From: Streptomyces sp. S465
Lineage (GTDB): Bacteria; Actinomycetota; Actinomycetes; Streptomycetales; Streptomycetaceae
DNA: 64,000 nt
Assembly: GCF_026898115.1 (NCBI RefSeq)
Contig: NZ_CP114036.1
Coordinates: 5,140,001-5,204,000, forward strand
Reading direction: 5' to 3'
Both the position numbers and the translations under genes were made by a program. Shown piece by piece: positions 21,402-30,030 of the stretch. The notes under the pieces were generated by a model that saw nothing but the letters and a program-made list of their open reading frames with translations, had not been told where the DNA came from and did not search any database. The stretch's first letter is position 1, and the number at the start of each line of letters is the position of its first letter.

Positions 21402-22178
21402 TCAGCCGAAGCGGCCCGAGATGTAGTCCTCGGTCGCCTGCACCGACGGGTTGGAGAAGATCCGCTCGGTCTCGTCGATCTCGATGAGCTTGCCGGGCTG
21501 GCCGACGCCGGCCAGGTTGAAGAAGGCCGTACGGTCCGAGACGCGCGCCGCCTGCTGCATGTTGTGCGTCACGATGACGATCGTGAAGCGCTCCTTGAGC
21601 TCACCGATCAGGTCCTCGATGGCGAGCGTCGAGATCGGGTCGAGCGCCGAGCAGGGCTCGTCCATCAGCAGCACATCGGGCTCGACCGCGATGGCGCGGG
21701 CGATGCACAGCCGCTGCTGCTGACCGCCGGAGAGCCCGGCGCCCGGCTTGTTCAGCCGGTCCTTGACCTCGTTCCACAGGTTGGCGCCCTTGAGGGACTT
21801 CTCGACGATGCCCTCGAGCTCGCTCTTCTTGTACGAGCCGTTGAGCTTCAGCCCGGCCGCGACGTTCTCGAAGATGGACATCGTCGGGAACGGGTTGGGG
21901 CGCTGGAAGACCATGCCGACCGTGCGGCGCACGGAGACCGGATCCACGTCCGAGCCGTAGAGGTTCTCGTCGTCGAGCATCACCTTGCCCTCGACCCGGC
22001 CGCCGGGCGTGACCTCGTGCATCCGGTTGAGGGTGCGCAGGAAGGTGGACTTGCCGCAGCCCGACGGGCCGATGAAGGCGGTCACCGAGCCGGGCTCGAC
22101 CGTCATCGAGATGTCCTCGATGGCTTTGTGGCTGCCGTAGTAGGCGGTGAGCCCGCTGACGTCGATGCGCTTGGCCAT
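21402..22178 (-). CDS. pstB: phosphate ABC transporter ATP-binding protein PstB
   Basis: 258 residues, normal for PstB. Walker A GPSGCGKST, Q-loop FQRPNPFP, signature LSGGQQQR, Walker B VLLMDEPCSALDP, and the H-loop THNMQQAARVSD are all present. Energises high-affinity phosphate uptake by the PstSCAB complex at the membrane. Last gene of the operon, 26 bp after pstA. Start chosen at MAKRIDVS, the family's usual N-terminus; the long upstream extension in the same frame is non-coding for this gene. Confidence 0.97.
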   Translation of the reverse strand: MAKRIDVSGLTAYYGSHKAIEDISMTVEPGSVTAFIGPSGCGKSTFLRTLNRMHEVTPGGRVEGKVMLDDENLYGSDVDPVSVRRTVGMVFQRPNPFPTMSIFENVAAGLKLNGSYKKSELEGIVEKSLKGANLWNEVKDRLNKPGAGLSGGQQQRLCIARAIAVEPDVLLMDEPCSALDPISTLAIEDLIGELKERFTIVIVTHNMQQAARVSDRTAFFNLAGVGQPGKLIEIDETERIFSNPSVQATEDYISGRFG

Positions 22179-22204
22179 GTGAATCACTTCTCTTCTTCTT
22201 GGCC

Positions 22205-23284
22205 TCAGCGGCCGGTCTTCGGGGCCTTCCAGCGGGCGATGCCGCGGGCCACCAGGTTCAGGATCATGACGAAGGCGATGAGCACGAGCGCCGCGGCCCA
22301 GGCCCGGTTGTAGGAGGCTTCGTTGCCGAGCTGCCACTGCTCGTAGATGTAGTAGGGCAGCGACGACTGGGCGCCTTCGAACGGGTTGTTGTTGATCCCC
22401 GCGGCGCCGAAGACCAGCAGCACGATGGGCGCGGACTCCCCGGCGACACGGGCGACCGCGAGCATCACACCCGTGGTGATCCCGCCGATGGCGGTGGGCA
22501 GCACCACCTTGAGGATGGTGCGCCACTTGGGCACGCCGAGGGCGAGGGACGCCTCCCGCAGCTCGTCCGGGACGAGCTTGAGCATTTCCTCGGTCGAGCG
22601 GACGATGATCGGCATCATCAGGATGGCCAGCGCCATGGCACCGGCGAAGCCCGAGTAGTCGAAGTCGAGGATGATGATCCAGAAGCTGAAGATGAACAGA
22701 CCGGCGACGATCGAGGGGATACCGGTCATCACGTCGACGAAGAAGGTGACGGCCTTCGCGAGCCGGCCGCGGCCGTATTCCACCAGGTAGACGGCGGTCA
22801 GCAGCCCGATCGGCACGGCGATGACCGCGGCCAGGAGGACCTGCTCGAGGGTGCCGATGATGGCGTGGTACGCGCCACCGCCGGGCAGGATCGTCTGCAC
22901 GCCCTCCATGGAGTGGCTCAGGAAGTAGCCGTCGAGCACGGTGCGGCCCCGGTCGATGGTCTCCCAGATCAGCGAGAGCAGCGGGACGACGGCGAGCAGG
23001 AAGCAGACCCACACCAGGCTGGTGGCCAGCCGGTCCCTGGCCTGCCGGCCGCCCTCGACCACGGCGCCGAGGCCGAACGAGGCGATGATGAACACCAGGG
23101 CGGCGATCAGGCCCCACTGGAACGTGTCGTCCGTGCCCAGGGCGGTGCCGATGCCCGCACCCGCGGCCACCGACACCACCACCAGGGCGTACGGGGCCCA
23201 CCGGGGCAGCCGGGCCTGCCGGAGGGGGGAGGGGCCGGACGCACGGCCCGGGGCGTCGCTCTTGTCGATGACGGCGTTGCTCAT
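22205..23284 (-). CDS. pstA: phosphate ABC transporter permease PstA
   Basis: 359 residues with about six to eight membrane helices and the BPD_transp_1 EAA-like loop LREASLALGVPKWRTILKVV. The N-terminus is longer than in enteric PstA and includes extra hydrophobic segments (about residues 30-80). The start overlaps the pstC stop by 4 bp (ATGA), so the permeases are translationally coupled. Confidence 0.95.
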   Translation of the reverse strand: MSNAVIDKSDAPGRASGPSPLRQARLPRWAPYALVVVSVAAGAGIGTALGTDDTFQWGLIAALVFIIASFGLGAVVEGGRQARDRLATSLVWVCFLLAVVPLLSLIWETIDRGRTVLDGYFLSHSMEGVQTILPGGGAYHAIIGTLEQVLLAAVIAVPIGLLTAVYLVEYGRGRLAKAVTFFVDVMTGIPSIVAGLFIFSFWIIILDFDYSGFAGAMALAILMMPIIVRSTEEMLKLVPDELREASLALGVPKWRTILKVVLPTAIGGITTGVMLAVARVAGESAPIVLLVFGAAGINNNPFEGAQSSLPYYIYEQWQLGNEASYNRAWAAALVLIAFVMILNLVARGIARWKAPKTGR

Positions 23285-24273
23285 GCGGCGGTCCCCGAGT
23301 ACTCCTTGCGGCGGGCGATGATCATTCGCGCGGCGCCGTTCACCAGCAGGGTGAGGACGAACAGCACCAGGCCGGAGGCGATCAGCGCGTCACGGCCGTT
23401 GTCACCGGCTTCCTTGAAGCGGCTGGCGATGTTCTGCGCGAACGTGCCGCCGCCCGGGTCCAGCAGGCTGGTCTCGATCAGGAGGTTGGGGGACAGCACG
23501 GTGGCGACCGCCATGGTCTCGCCCAGCGCGCGGCCCAGACCCAGCATCGAGGCGCTGATGATGCCGGAGCGGCCGAAGGGCAGGACCGCCATCCGGATGA
23601 CCTCCCAGCGGGTCGCGCCGAGCGCCAGCGCGGCCTCCTCGTGCATCTTCGGCACCTGCCGGAACACCTCCCGGCTCACGCTGGTGACGATCGGCAGGAT
23701 CATGATCGCCAGCAGGATGCCGACGGTGAACAGGGAGCGTGCGGCGCCGCCCTGGTAGCTGAGGATCCCGGTCCAGCCCAGGTAGTCGTCGAACCAGGTG
23801 TAGAGGCCGGTCAGATGCGGGACGAGGAAGAGCGCGCCCCACAGGCCGTAGATGATGCTGGGCACCGCGGCGAGCAGGTCGATGACGTACGCGACGGGGG
23901 TGGCCAGCCGGCGCGGGGCGTAGTGGGAGATGAACAGCGCGATGCCGACCGCGATCGGGACGGCGATCACCATGGCGATGATCGAGCTGACCACCGTGCC
24001 GTAGGCGAAGACGGCGATGCCGAACCGTATCGACGGCGCGTCGGGGGTCTCCCACTCGAAGGAGGTGAGGAAGTTGGCCTCGTCCTTGGAGATCGCGATG
24101 GCGGCGCGGTAGGCGAGGAAGGCGGCGATGGCCGCCATGATCACCAGTAGGGCGATTCCGGAACCCCGGGAGAGGCCGAGGAAGATCTTGTCGCCGGCGC
24201 GGCCGGTGGAGCGGGTCTTGACCTTGGTTGGCGACCCGGTGGTTGAGGATGTGGGTTCTATGTCCGTTTTCAT
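23281..24273 (-). CDS. pstC: phosphate ABC transporter permease PstC
   Basis: A 330-residue membrane permease with the conserved loop HEEAALALGATRWEVIRMAV and about six helices. The start is placed at MKTDIEPT (24273), which has GGAG upstream; the in-frame upstream extension would be encoded by the perfect hairpin 24342-24377 and is rejected. The hydrophilic Ser/Thr-rich N-terminus is typical of actinobacterial PstC. Confidence 0.94.
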   Translation of the reverse strand: MKTDIEPTSSTTGSPTKVKTRSTGRAGDKIFLGLSRGSGIALLVIMAAIAAFLAYRAAIAISKDEANFLTSFEWETPDAPSIRFGIAVFAYGTVVSSIIAMVIAVPIAVGIALFISHYAPRRLATPVAYVIDLLAAVPSIIYGLWGALFLVPHLTGLYTWFDDYLGWTGILSYQGGAARSLFTVGILLAIMILPIVTSVSREVFRQVPKMHEEAALALGATRWEVIRMAVLPFGRSGIISASMLGLGRALGETMAVATVLSPNLLIETSLLDPGGGTFAQNIASRFKEAGDNGRDALIASGLVLFVLTLLVNGAARMIIARRKEYSGTAA

Positions 24274-24341
24274 GGGTTCTCCGGTCTGCGGAGCCTGATG
24301 CGGAGGAGGCTCCTTGCGCGGCGGTGCACCGGACGACGCGG

Positions 24342-24377
24342 CTGACTCCGCCGTGGCGATCGCCACGGCGGAGTCAG
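24342..24377. promoter_or_regulatory. perfect 18-bp inverted repeat between pstS and pstC
   Basis: A 36-bp perfect palindrome with no loop bases (left arm CTGACTCCGCCGTGGCGA at 24342-24359). It lies between the pstS stop and the pstC start. In the RNA it would form a very stable hairpin that can partly terminate or protect pstS mRNA, giving more PstS than permease. Confidence 0.85.
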
Positions 24378-24385
24378 GACTCGGG

Positions 24386-25507
24386 TCAGGAGAGGGTCTT
24401 GATGCTCTCGCGGACCTTCGTGGCGATCTCGGCCGGCAGCGGGGCGTAGCCCAGCTCCTTGAGGGAGGTCTGGCCGTCCTCGCCGGCGATGTAGGTCAGG
24501 AAGGACTTGGTCGCGGCGAGGGTGCCGGCCTTGTTGCCCTTGTCGCAGGCGATCTCGTAGGTGACCAGGGTGATCGGGTAGGCGTTGGCGGCCTTGGTGT
24601 CGTACGCCAGCTCCAGGGCCAGGTCGCTGCCGGTGCCCGCGATCTTGGCCTCGGAGATGGCCTTGGAGGCGTTCTCGACGGTGGCCTGGACCGGGGTGGA
24701 GGCGCCGGTGTCGAGGTCGACGGTCTTGATGCTGTTCGCGGTCGCGTAGGACAGCTCGAAGTACGAGATCGCGCCCGAGACCTGCTTGACCTGCGAGGAG
24801 ACACCGGAGGAGCCGTCGGCCGACTGGCCGCCCTTGCCCTCCCACGCCTTGCCCGGCTCGTGCGGCCACGACTTCGGCGCGGCGGCCTTGAGGTACTTGG
24901 TGAAGTTGTCCGTGGTGCCCGACTCGTCGGAGCGGTGGAACGCCTGGATCTTGAGGCTCGGAAGCTTCGCGTCCGGGTTCAGCTTCTTGATCGCCGGGTC
25001 GTTCCACTCCTTGATGTCGGAGTTGAAGATCTTGGCGAGGGTGTCCGCGTCGAGGGTCAGCTTGTCCACGCCCGGCACGTTGAAGCCGACCGCGATCGGG
25101 CCGCCGACCATCGGCAGGTCGATGGCCTTGCCGCCCTTGCAGACCTTCTCGGACGACTTGATCTCTTCGGGCTTCAGTGCCGAGTCGGAGCCCGCGAAGG
25201 CGGTCTTGCCCTGGAGGAACTCCTGGATGCCCGCGCCCGAGCCGGTGGCCTTGTAGTTGAGCTTGGTGTCCGAGCAGGCGGCGCCGTAGTTCTTGATCCA
25301 CAGATCCATGGCGTTCTTCTGCGCGGACGAGCCCGAGGCCAGCAGCTGCCCCTTGCCGTCGCACTTGATGTTGGCGGCGGCCTTGGAGTCGCCACCGCCG
25401 CCCGAGCTGTTGTCGTCGGAGCCACACGCCGAGAGGACGAGGACGCCGGAGACAACGAGGGCACCGGCGGCGATGGCGCGAAGCCGGTTCTTGCGCTGAA
25501 GCTTCAC
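24386..25507 (-). CDS. pstS: phosphate-binding lipoprotein PstS
   Basis: 373 residues. Signal peptide with lipobox LSAC (Cys28) followed by an Asp/Ser/Gly linker. The phosphate-binding fold shows LLASGSSAQKNAMDLW, KATGSGAGIQEFLQGKTAFAGSDS and HRSDESGTTDNFTKYL, the residues that contact phosphate in PstS proteins. The GTG start (MKLQRKNRLRA) gives the basic n-region. First gene of pstSCAB, controlled by a PHO box about 135-180 bp upstream. Confidence 0.97.
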   Translation of the reverse strand: MKLQRKNRLRAIAAGALVVSGVLVLSACGSDDNSSGGGGDSKAAANIKCDGKGQLLASGSSAQKNAMDLWIKNYGAACSDTKLNYKATGSGAGIQEFLQGKTAFAGSDSALKPEEIKSSEKVCKGGKAIDLPMVGGPIAVGFNVPGVDKLTLDADTLAKIFNSDIKEWNDPAIKKLNPDAKLPSLKIQAFHRSDESGTTDNFTKYLKAAAPKSWPHEPGKAWEGKGGQSADGSSGVSSQVKQVSGAISYFELSYATANSIKTVDLDTGASTPVQATVENASKAISEAKIAGTGSDLALELAYDTKAANAYPITLVTYEIACDKGNKAGTLAATKSFLTYIAGEDGQTSLKELGYAPLPAEIATKVRESIKTLS

Positions 25508-25641
25508 TTTCAGGTGTTCCTTCCAGGAGCCGCCGGTGGGGGACGGCGCGGGAAATGGGTGGTGCGCACTTGTGTGTGGTGCTTTTGCGCGTGCGCCGGA
25601 GCCGTACTCGACTCACGCTCAGTAGGGCCGAAAGTAGGCAG

Positions 25642-25685
25642 ATCAGGTGAAGCGGCCTGAGGGGGTGAGTTAACGAGCGGTGAAC
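25642..25685 (-). promoter_or_regulatory. PHO box (PhoP binding site) of pstS
   Basis: Read on the minus strand, four consecutive 11-nt units are visible, the first being GTTCACCGCTC and the last CTTCACCTGAT. This matches the Streptomyces PhoP direct-repeat consensus (GTTCACC plus 4). It lies upstream of pstS as expected for PhoP-activated genes. The rest of the 454-bp pstS/endopeptidase intergenic region shows only the 25710-25742 repeats. Confidence 0.82.
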
Positions 25686-25709
25686 CTCGGCCGTCAGTGT
25701 GGTGGCCAT

Positions 25710-25742
25710 GTCACGGCCGGGTCACGGCCAGGTCGCGGCGCG
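25710..25742 (+). repeat. three 11-bp direct repeats next to the PHO box
   Basis: GTCACGGCCGG is followed by two variants, each 11 bp long (25710-25720, 25721-25731, 25732-25742). The 11-bp period equals that of PhoP units but the sequence is degenerate relative to the consensus. It sits 24 bp from the PHO box on the side of the divergent endopeptidase gene. Confidence 0.6.
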
Positions 25743-25961
25743 GATGACGCCCTTACGGAGGCCGCGTGAAGCCCGTCCGACACCTGTGCGACACCCGTCC
25801 GGTGAACCGGATCGGGGTGGCTGCTGGGGTAACCGCCGCGTGTCTCTGTCGGATTGCGGTACGGCATGTCACTATCCGTCCCTACGTGCCGGTACGTCAG
25901 GTCTGGTGCGCGAATGGGGCAGGAGCGCGTACGGCCTGGGCGGAACGAGAGGAGACCGCGG

Positions 25962-27107
25962 ATGAGGCGGGACCGGAGAGGGAGGGGTGTGAGCGTCGCC
26001 GCGGCCACCGCGCTCGTCTGCGCGCTGGGACTGTCGGCCGGGCCGGAGGCGGCGTACGCCGCGCCCGGTGATCCGGGGCCGACGCCGGCGCCGGGCGGCG
26101 GGGCCGGGGGCACCGCGGCTGGGGACACCGCGGGTGGGGGCGCCGCGACCGGTGGCGCCGCGGGCGGGGGGCAGAGCCTGGAGGACGTCCGTAAGGAGGT
26201 CGACGACCTGTACCGCAAGGCGGAGTCGGCCACCGACGCGTACAACCTGGCGCGGGAGAAACAGACCCGCCAGGAGAAAACCATCCTGAAGATCGCACGG
26301 GCCGTGGTGAAGGCCCAGAAGGAGATGGCCGGACTGCGCAAGCGGGCCGGGGCGATGGCGCGGGCACAGTACCGGGGCGGCGGTATGCCCGCGGAGGCGC
26401 GGCTGTTCCTCAACGGCGATCCGAGCGACTTCCTCGACGGTGTCACGCTCGCGCGCAAGGGTGAACAGGCGACCCACGGCCTGATCGGCCGCCTGGAACG
26501 CACCCGGACGGCGCTCGACCGCTACGCCGACTCCGCCTCCCAGGAGTGGGAACGGCTGGACCGGAGCCGGGCGAAGAAGGCGGCGGCGAAGAAGGAGATC
26601 CTGCGCAAGCTCGCCGGAGCGCAGCGGCTGGAGTCCCGGCTGGCGAAGGACGAGCGGGAGCGGCTGCGCCGGCTGGAGGAGGACAAGGCCCGCGACGCGC
26701 AGGCGAAATGGCTGGACACCGGGATACTGCGGGAGCTCGGCCGCGGCGCCACCGCGACGGGCCGGCGCGCGGTCGACTTCGCGAGGGCCCAGCTCGGCAA
26801 GGACTACGTGTGGGGCGCGGTGGGACCGGACACCTACGACTGCTCGGGGCTCACCCAGCGGGCGTGGGCGACGGCCGGCCGGACGATCCCGCGGACCTCG
26901 CAGGAGCAGTGGAGGCTGCTGCCGAAGGTGAGCGTGAAGGACATGCGTCCGGGCGATCTGATCATCTACTTCGGGGACGCCAGTCATGTGGGGATGTACG
27001 TGGGCGGCGGCGCGATGATCCACGCTCCCCGCCCCGGCCGCCAGGTCACGGTCGCGGGCGCGGGCTCGATGCCGATCCTGGGCGTGGTCCGGCCGGACGC
27101 GGGATAA
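25962..27107 (+). CDS. secreted NlpC/P60 peptidoglycan endopeptidase (RipA-like)
   Basis: 381 residues. A signal peptide (MRRDRRGRG to AYAAPG) is followed by a Gly/Ala/Pro linker, a long coiled coil (about residues 75-240, with QSLEDVRKEVDDLYRKAESATDAY), and a C-terminal NlpC/P60 domain with catalytic Cys in YDCSGLTQRAW and His in SHVGMYVGGG. This is the layout of RipA-type hydrolases that cut D-Glu-mDAP bonds. The start at 25962 has AGAGGAG about 9 nt upstream and places the signal peptide at the N-terminus. Divergent from pstS. Confidence 0.9.
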   Translation: MRRDRRGRGVSVAAATALVCALGLSAGPEAAYAAPGDPGPTPAPGGGAGGTAAGDTAGGGAATGGAAGGGQSLEDVRKEVDDLYRKAESATDAYNLAREKQTRQEKTILKIARAVVKAQKEMAGLRKRAGAMARAQYRGGGMPAEARLFLNGDPSDFLDGVTLARKGEQATHGLIGRLERTRTALDRYADSASQEWERLDRSRAKKAAAKKEILRKLAGAQRLESRLAKDERERLRRLEEDKARDAQAKWLDTGILRELGRGATATGRRAVDFARAQLGKDYVWGAVGPDTYDCSGLTQRAWATAGRTIPRTSQEQWRLLPKVSVKDMRPGDLIIYFGDASHVGMYVGGGAMIHAPRPGRQVTVAGAGSMPILGVVRPDAG

Positions 27108-27119
27108 CGCGGCCACGGC

Positions 27120-27435
27120 AGGCCGGGCGGGTCCACGGAAGGAGCTTGGGCCTGCTTGGTCAGGCCTGGTCGGCGTGGTCGGTCAGGTCCGGTCGGCTCG
27201 GTGGTCAGGTCCGCTCGCCGCGGTAGGTCAGGCCTTTTGGTCCCGTCGGCCAGGGCCGGTGGGTCCGCTCGGTGCGGTCGGTCTGGTCCGGGACTGGCCC
27301 TGGCCCGGTCAGGCCTGGTCGGCCTTCTTGGCCCTGGCCCGGTCAGGCCCAGTCCGCTCGGCCCGGTCAGGCCCGGACCGGTCGATCGGTTCGGGTCGGT
27401 TCAGGGCGGGGTCGGTCCAGCACTGGTCGGGTCGG
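27120..27435. repeat. degenerate GGTCAGGCC-type repeat array
   Basis: About 315 bp made largely of short variants of GGTCAGGCC(T/C)GGTCGG with spacers of 5-20 bp. It fills the gap between the endopeptidase and the macrodomain gene. All reading frames look like low-complexity shadows; no gene is supported here. Confidence 0.75.
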
Positions 27436-27960
27436 TCAGAGCGGTGGCAGCTCGTTCAGGGCCGTCTCGAAGGCGTCGTACGCGCGCTGGTCTAAGAGGA
27501 CGAAGCGGGCCTCATCGACGGAGCTGTCCGTCTCGCGGACGGTGGTGAGGGCGATCCGGGCCGCGTCGTCGAGGGGCCAGCGGTAGACGCCGGTGGAGAC
27601 GGCCGGGAAGGCGACCGTACGGGCGCCCAGTTCGTCCGCGACCCGGAGCGACTCGCGGTAGCAGGAGGCGAGCGTGGCCGAGCGGTCCTCGGATTCGGCG
27701 AACACCGGGCCGACCGTATGGATCACCCAGCGGGCGGGCAGCCGGCCGGCCGTGGTGGCGACCGCCTGGCCGGCCGGGAGGCCCTTGCCGTAATGAGACG
27801 CCCGCAGGTCACGACATTCGTCCAGAATGTCGGGTCCGCCCCGCCGGTGGATGGCTCCGTCGACGCCACCCCCTCCCAGGAGGGAGGAGTTGGCCGCGTT
27901 CACCACGGCGTCGACCGTCTGCTCGGTGATGTCGCCCAGCGCCAGCGTGATGTTCGTCAT
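27436..27960 (-). CDS. macrodomain protein (O-acetyl-ADP-ribose deacetylase type)
   Basis: A 174-residue single macrodomain, close in size to YmdB. GDITEQTVDAVVNAANSSLLGGGGVDGAIH contains the catalytic/binding Asn and Asp and the Gly-rich loop; VIHTVGPVF and AFPAVSTGVYRWP complete the ADP-ribose pocket. Likely hydrolyses O-acetyl-ADP-ribose or removes ADP-ribose from proteins in the cytosol. The start at MTNITLALGD is the family's usual N-terminus; the 18-residue upstream extension is not. Confidence 0.92.
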   Translation of the reverse strand: MTNITLALGDITEQTVDAVVNAANSSLLGGGGVDGAIHRRGGPDILDECRDLRASHYGKGLPAGQAVATTAGRLPARWVIHTVGPVFAESEDRSATLASCYRESLRVADELGARTVAFPAVSTGVYRWPLDDAARIALTTVRETDSSVDEARFVLLDQRAYDAFETALNELPPL

Positions 27961-28191
27961 CCCGGGATTGTCTCTCGGGCCGCCAAAAGGCGCATGACGT
28001 GCGGCATATGACAAAAGTCGTTGCCGGAGGTCATTCCGCGAAACGGCCGCCTAGCGCTAAGGTCGGCTGGCAATCTCCGGCGCCCACGCCCTGAGGCCGC
28101 TGAAACCGACCAGTCGGTGTGCGTGCCGGAATCCCAGTGCGCTCCACCCGTCGGCGGGGCGTGCCCTCGGGGGGAGGGAAGGAATCGAGCG

Positions 28192-29418
28192 ATGTCCGTA
28201 CCCGTGCCGAGGCTACGGGAGGCACCGGCCCCGGACGCCGGTCCCGCCACCCTGCCCGACAACGGGCTCACCCTGCTGGTGATCGAGGACGATCCCTCCG
28301 GTGCCTTCAACGTTCCCGAGATGCTGGACACCGAGGGTAACCGGCTCCGCATCCGTACGGCCCGCAACCTCACCGAGGCCGGCCGGCTGCTCACCGACGG
28401 GGTGCAGTGCATCCTCCTGGCCCTGCCGGGCCCGGCCGACGACGGCGCGGACTCGCTGGCCACCCTGCGCGCGGTGCTGAGGCTCGCGCCCTCGCAGGCC
28501 GTCCTCGTCCTCACCGCGGAGGACGACGCCGAGCGCGCCGCCGAGGCGGTGCGGGTGGGCGCCCAGGACTTCCTCTTCCGTGACGAGCTGGACGGCCGGA
28601 GCCTCAGCCGCGCCATCCGCTACGCCGTCGAGCGCAAACGCTCCGACCTCGCCCAGCGCCAGCTCACCGAGTCACGACTGCGCGCCCAGGAGAACGCCCG
28701 GCTGGAGCGCGGACTGCTGCCCACCCCGCTGCTGGGCGGCTCGGGGCTGCGCTTCGCCGCCCGCTACCGGCCCGGCCGCAGCCGGGCCCTGCTCGGCGGC
28801 GACTTCTACGACACCGTCCGCACCCCGGACGGCACGGTCCACGCGATGATCGGCGACGTCTGCGGCCACGGCCCGGACGAGGCCGCCCTCGGCGTGGAGC
28901 TGCGGATCGCCTGGCGCGCCCTGACCTTCGCCGGGCTATGCGGAGATCAGCTGCTCGGCACCCTTCAGCAGGTGCTGGAGAACGAACGCGCCGACGACGA
29001 GATCTTCGCCACGCTGTGCACCGTCGACATCGCGCCGGACGGCCGCCGGGCCGGGGTGTGCCTGGCCGGGCACCCCTCACCGCTGGCGATCCGCCCGAGC
29101 ATGGCGCCCCGGCTGCTGCCCACCGAGGAGAACGGCCCGGCGCTCGGCCTGCTGCCGAACGCCCGCTGGCCGCGCCATGAGGTCGAGCTCGGCGGGGCGT
29201 GGAGCCTGATGATGTACACCGACGGGCTGATCGAGGGCCGCGTCGGACCGGGGGTGCAGCGGCTCGGCCAGGAGGGGATGGTCGAGATCGTGGCGCGCCA
29301 GCTCGCGGAGGGGCGGCGCGGCGAGGAACTGCTGGACGCGACCGTCACCGAGGTGCGGTCGCTGAACGGCGGGGAGCTGACCGACGACCTGGCGGTGCTG
29401 CTGCTGGACCGCGGCTGA
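28192..29418 (+). CDS. PP2C/SpoIIE phosphatase with N-terminal pseudo-receiver
   Basis: 408 residues. An N-terminal CheY-like domain (about 26-145), a helical linker (RKRSDLAQRQLTESRLRAQENARLERGLLP), and a C-terminal SpoIIE/RsbU phosphatase domain with metal-binding acidic motifs (LLGGDFYDTV, IGDVCGHGPDEAALG, MYTDGLIEGR, LTDDLAVLLL). Such proteins dephosphorylate anti-anti-sigma factors. The receiver has Ala77 (ILLALPG) where the phosphoacceptor Asp is expected, and Arg (FLFRDE) instead of the switch Lys, so it should not be phosphorylated normally. The start at MSVPVP has GGGAAGGA upstream. Confidence 0.88.
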   Translation: MSVPVPRLREAPAPDAGPATLPDNGLTLLVIEDDPSGAFNVPEMLDTEGNRLRIRTARNLTEAGRLLTDGVQCILLALPGPADDGADSLATLRAVLRLAPSQAVLVLTAEDDAERAAEAVRVGAQDFLFRDELDGRSLSRAIRYAVERKRSDLAQRQLTESRLRAQENARLERGLLPTPLLGGSGLRFAARYRPGRSRALLGGDFYDTVRTPDGTVHAMIGDVCGHGPDEAALGVELRIAWRALTFAGLCGDQLLGTLQQVLENERADDEIFATLCTVDIAPDGRRAGVCLAGHPSPLAIRPSMAPRLLPTEENGPALGLLPNARWPRHEVELGGAWSLMMYTDGLIEGRVGPGVQRLGQEGMVEIVARQLAEGRRGEELLDATVTEVRSLNGGELTDDLAVLLLDRG

Positions 29419-29454
29419 ACCGGCCGCGGTCCGTTTCGGTGCCGTCCGTGACCA

Positions 29455-29580
29455 CGGACCGTCCTCCGTTTAACGCCGTTCAGCGCATCGGAGCCCGTTC
29501 AGTGCCTCGGATCTCGTTCAGTGCCCGGTTGACCGTTCAGTGGCCGTTTGGCGGCTAGTGGCCGTCCGCGGCCGTTCAGC
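29455..29580. repeat. short GTTCAGTG-type repeats
   Basis: About six variants of CCGTTCAGTGCC spaced 10-20 bp apart between the phosphatase stop codon and the convergent DUF2516 gene. No hairpin terminator with a T-tract is seen here. Confidence 0.6.
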
Positions 29581-29929
29581 GGCCGTTGAAGGGTCCGTAG
29601 GGACCGTCGGAGCTGGAGCCGCGGCCGCGCGGCCAGCGGCGGCCGCCACCGGAGACCTGCCGCAGCGCGGGCCGGACGTCGACGACGTACACGATGGTCG
29701 CGATGAGGCCGATGATCGGCAGGAAGTCCAGGATGCCCATGAAGAAGTTCACCGCGGCGGCGAGGCCGAGGATGATCAGCCAGAACGCCTTGGTCTGCTT
29801 GTCCGCCGCCCGGTAGGCGTCCTCGCGGCGGATCGCCGAGTCGACGAAGGCGAACAGGCTGAAGAGAAGCAGGCCCCAGGAGACCCAGTACATCAACTTG
29901 CCGAAGCCTTCCACCAGCACGCCGTCCAC
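29576..29929 (-). CDS. DUF2516 family membrane protein
   Basis: A 117-residue protein with three hydrophobic helices (about 12-32, 45-65, 70-90) and the conserved phrases WGLLLFSLFAFVDSAIRREDAY and TKAFWLIILGLA. A small conserved actinobacterial membrane protein of unknown role. Downstream of the HbhA-like/XRE pair on the same strand. GTG start uncertain. Confidence 0.82.
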   Translation of the reverse strand: MDGVLVEGFGKLMYWVSWGLLLFSLFAFVDSAIRREDAYRAADKQTKAFWLIILGLAAAVNFFMGILDFLPIIGLIATIVYVVDVRPALRQVSGGGRRWPRGRGSSSDGPYGPFNGR

Positions 29930-30030
29930 CGCCTAGAAGATATGTATGGGAAGCGTCTTTGCGGCCACGGTACCCGCTGTCTGGGCCGGGCACGCAGGGC
30001 GTACCCGGCCCGGCCGTGGACGGGAACCCG

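Noticed and set aside
25743..25961. Possible c-di-AMP (ydaO) riboswitch before the wall endopeptidase
   Set aside because: Such riboswitches are common before Streptomyces wall hydrolases, but the conserved core segments could not be found here.
27120..27435. CRISPR array
   Set aside because: The repeats are short, degenerate and irregularly spaced, without unique spacers of constant length; no cas genes are nearby.
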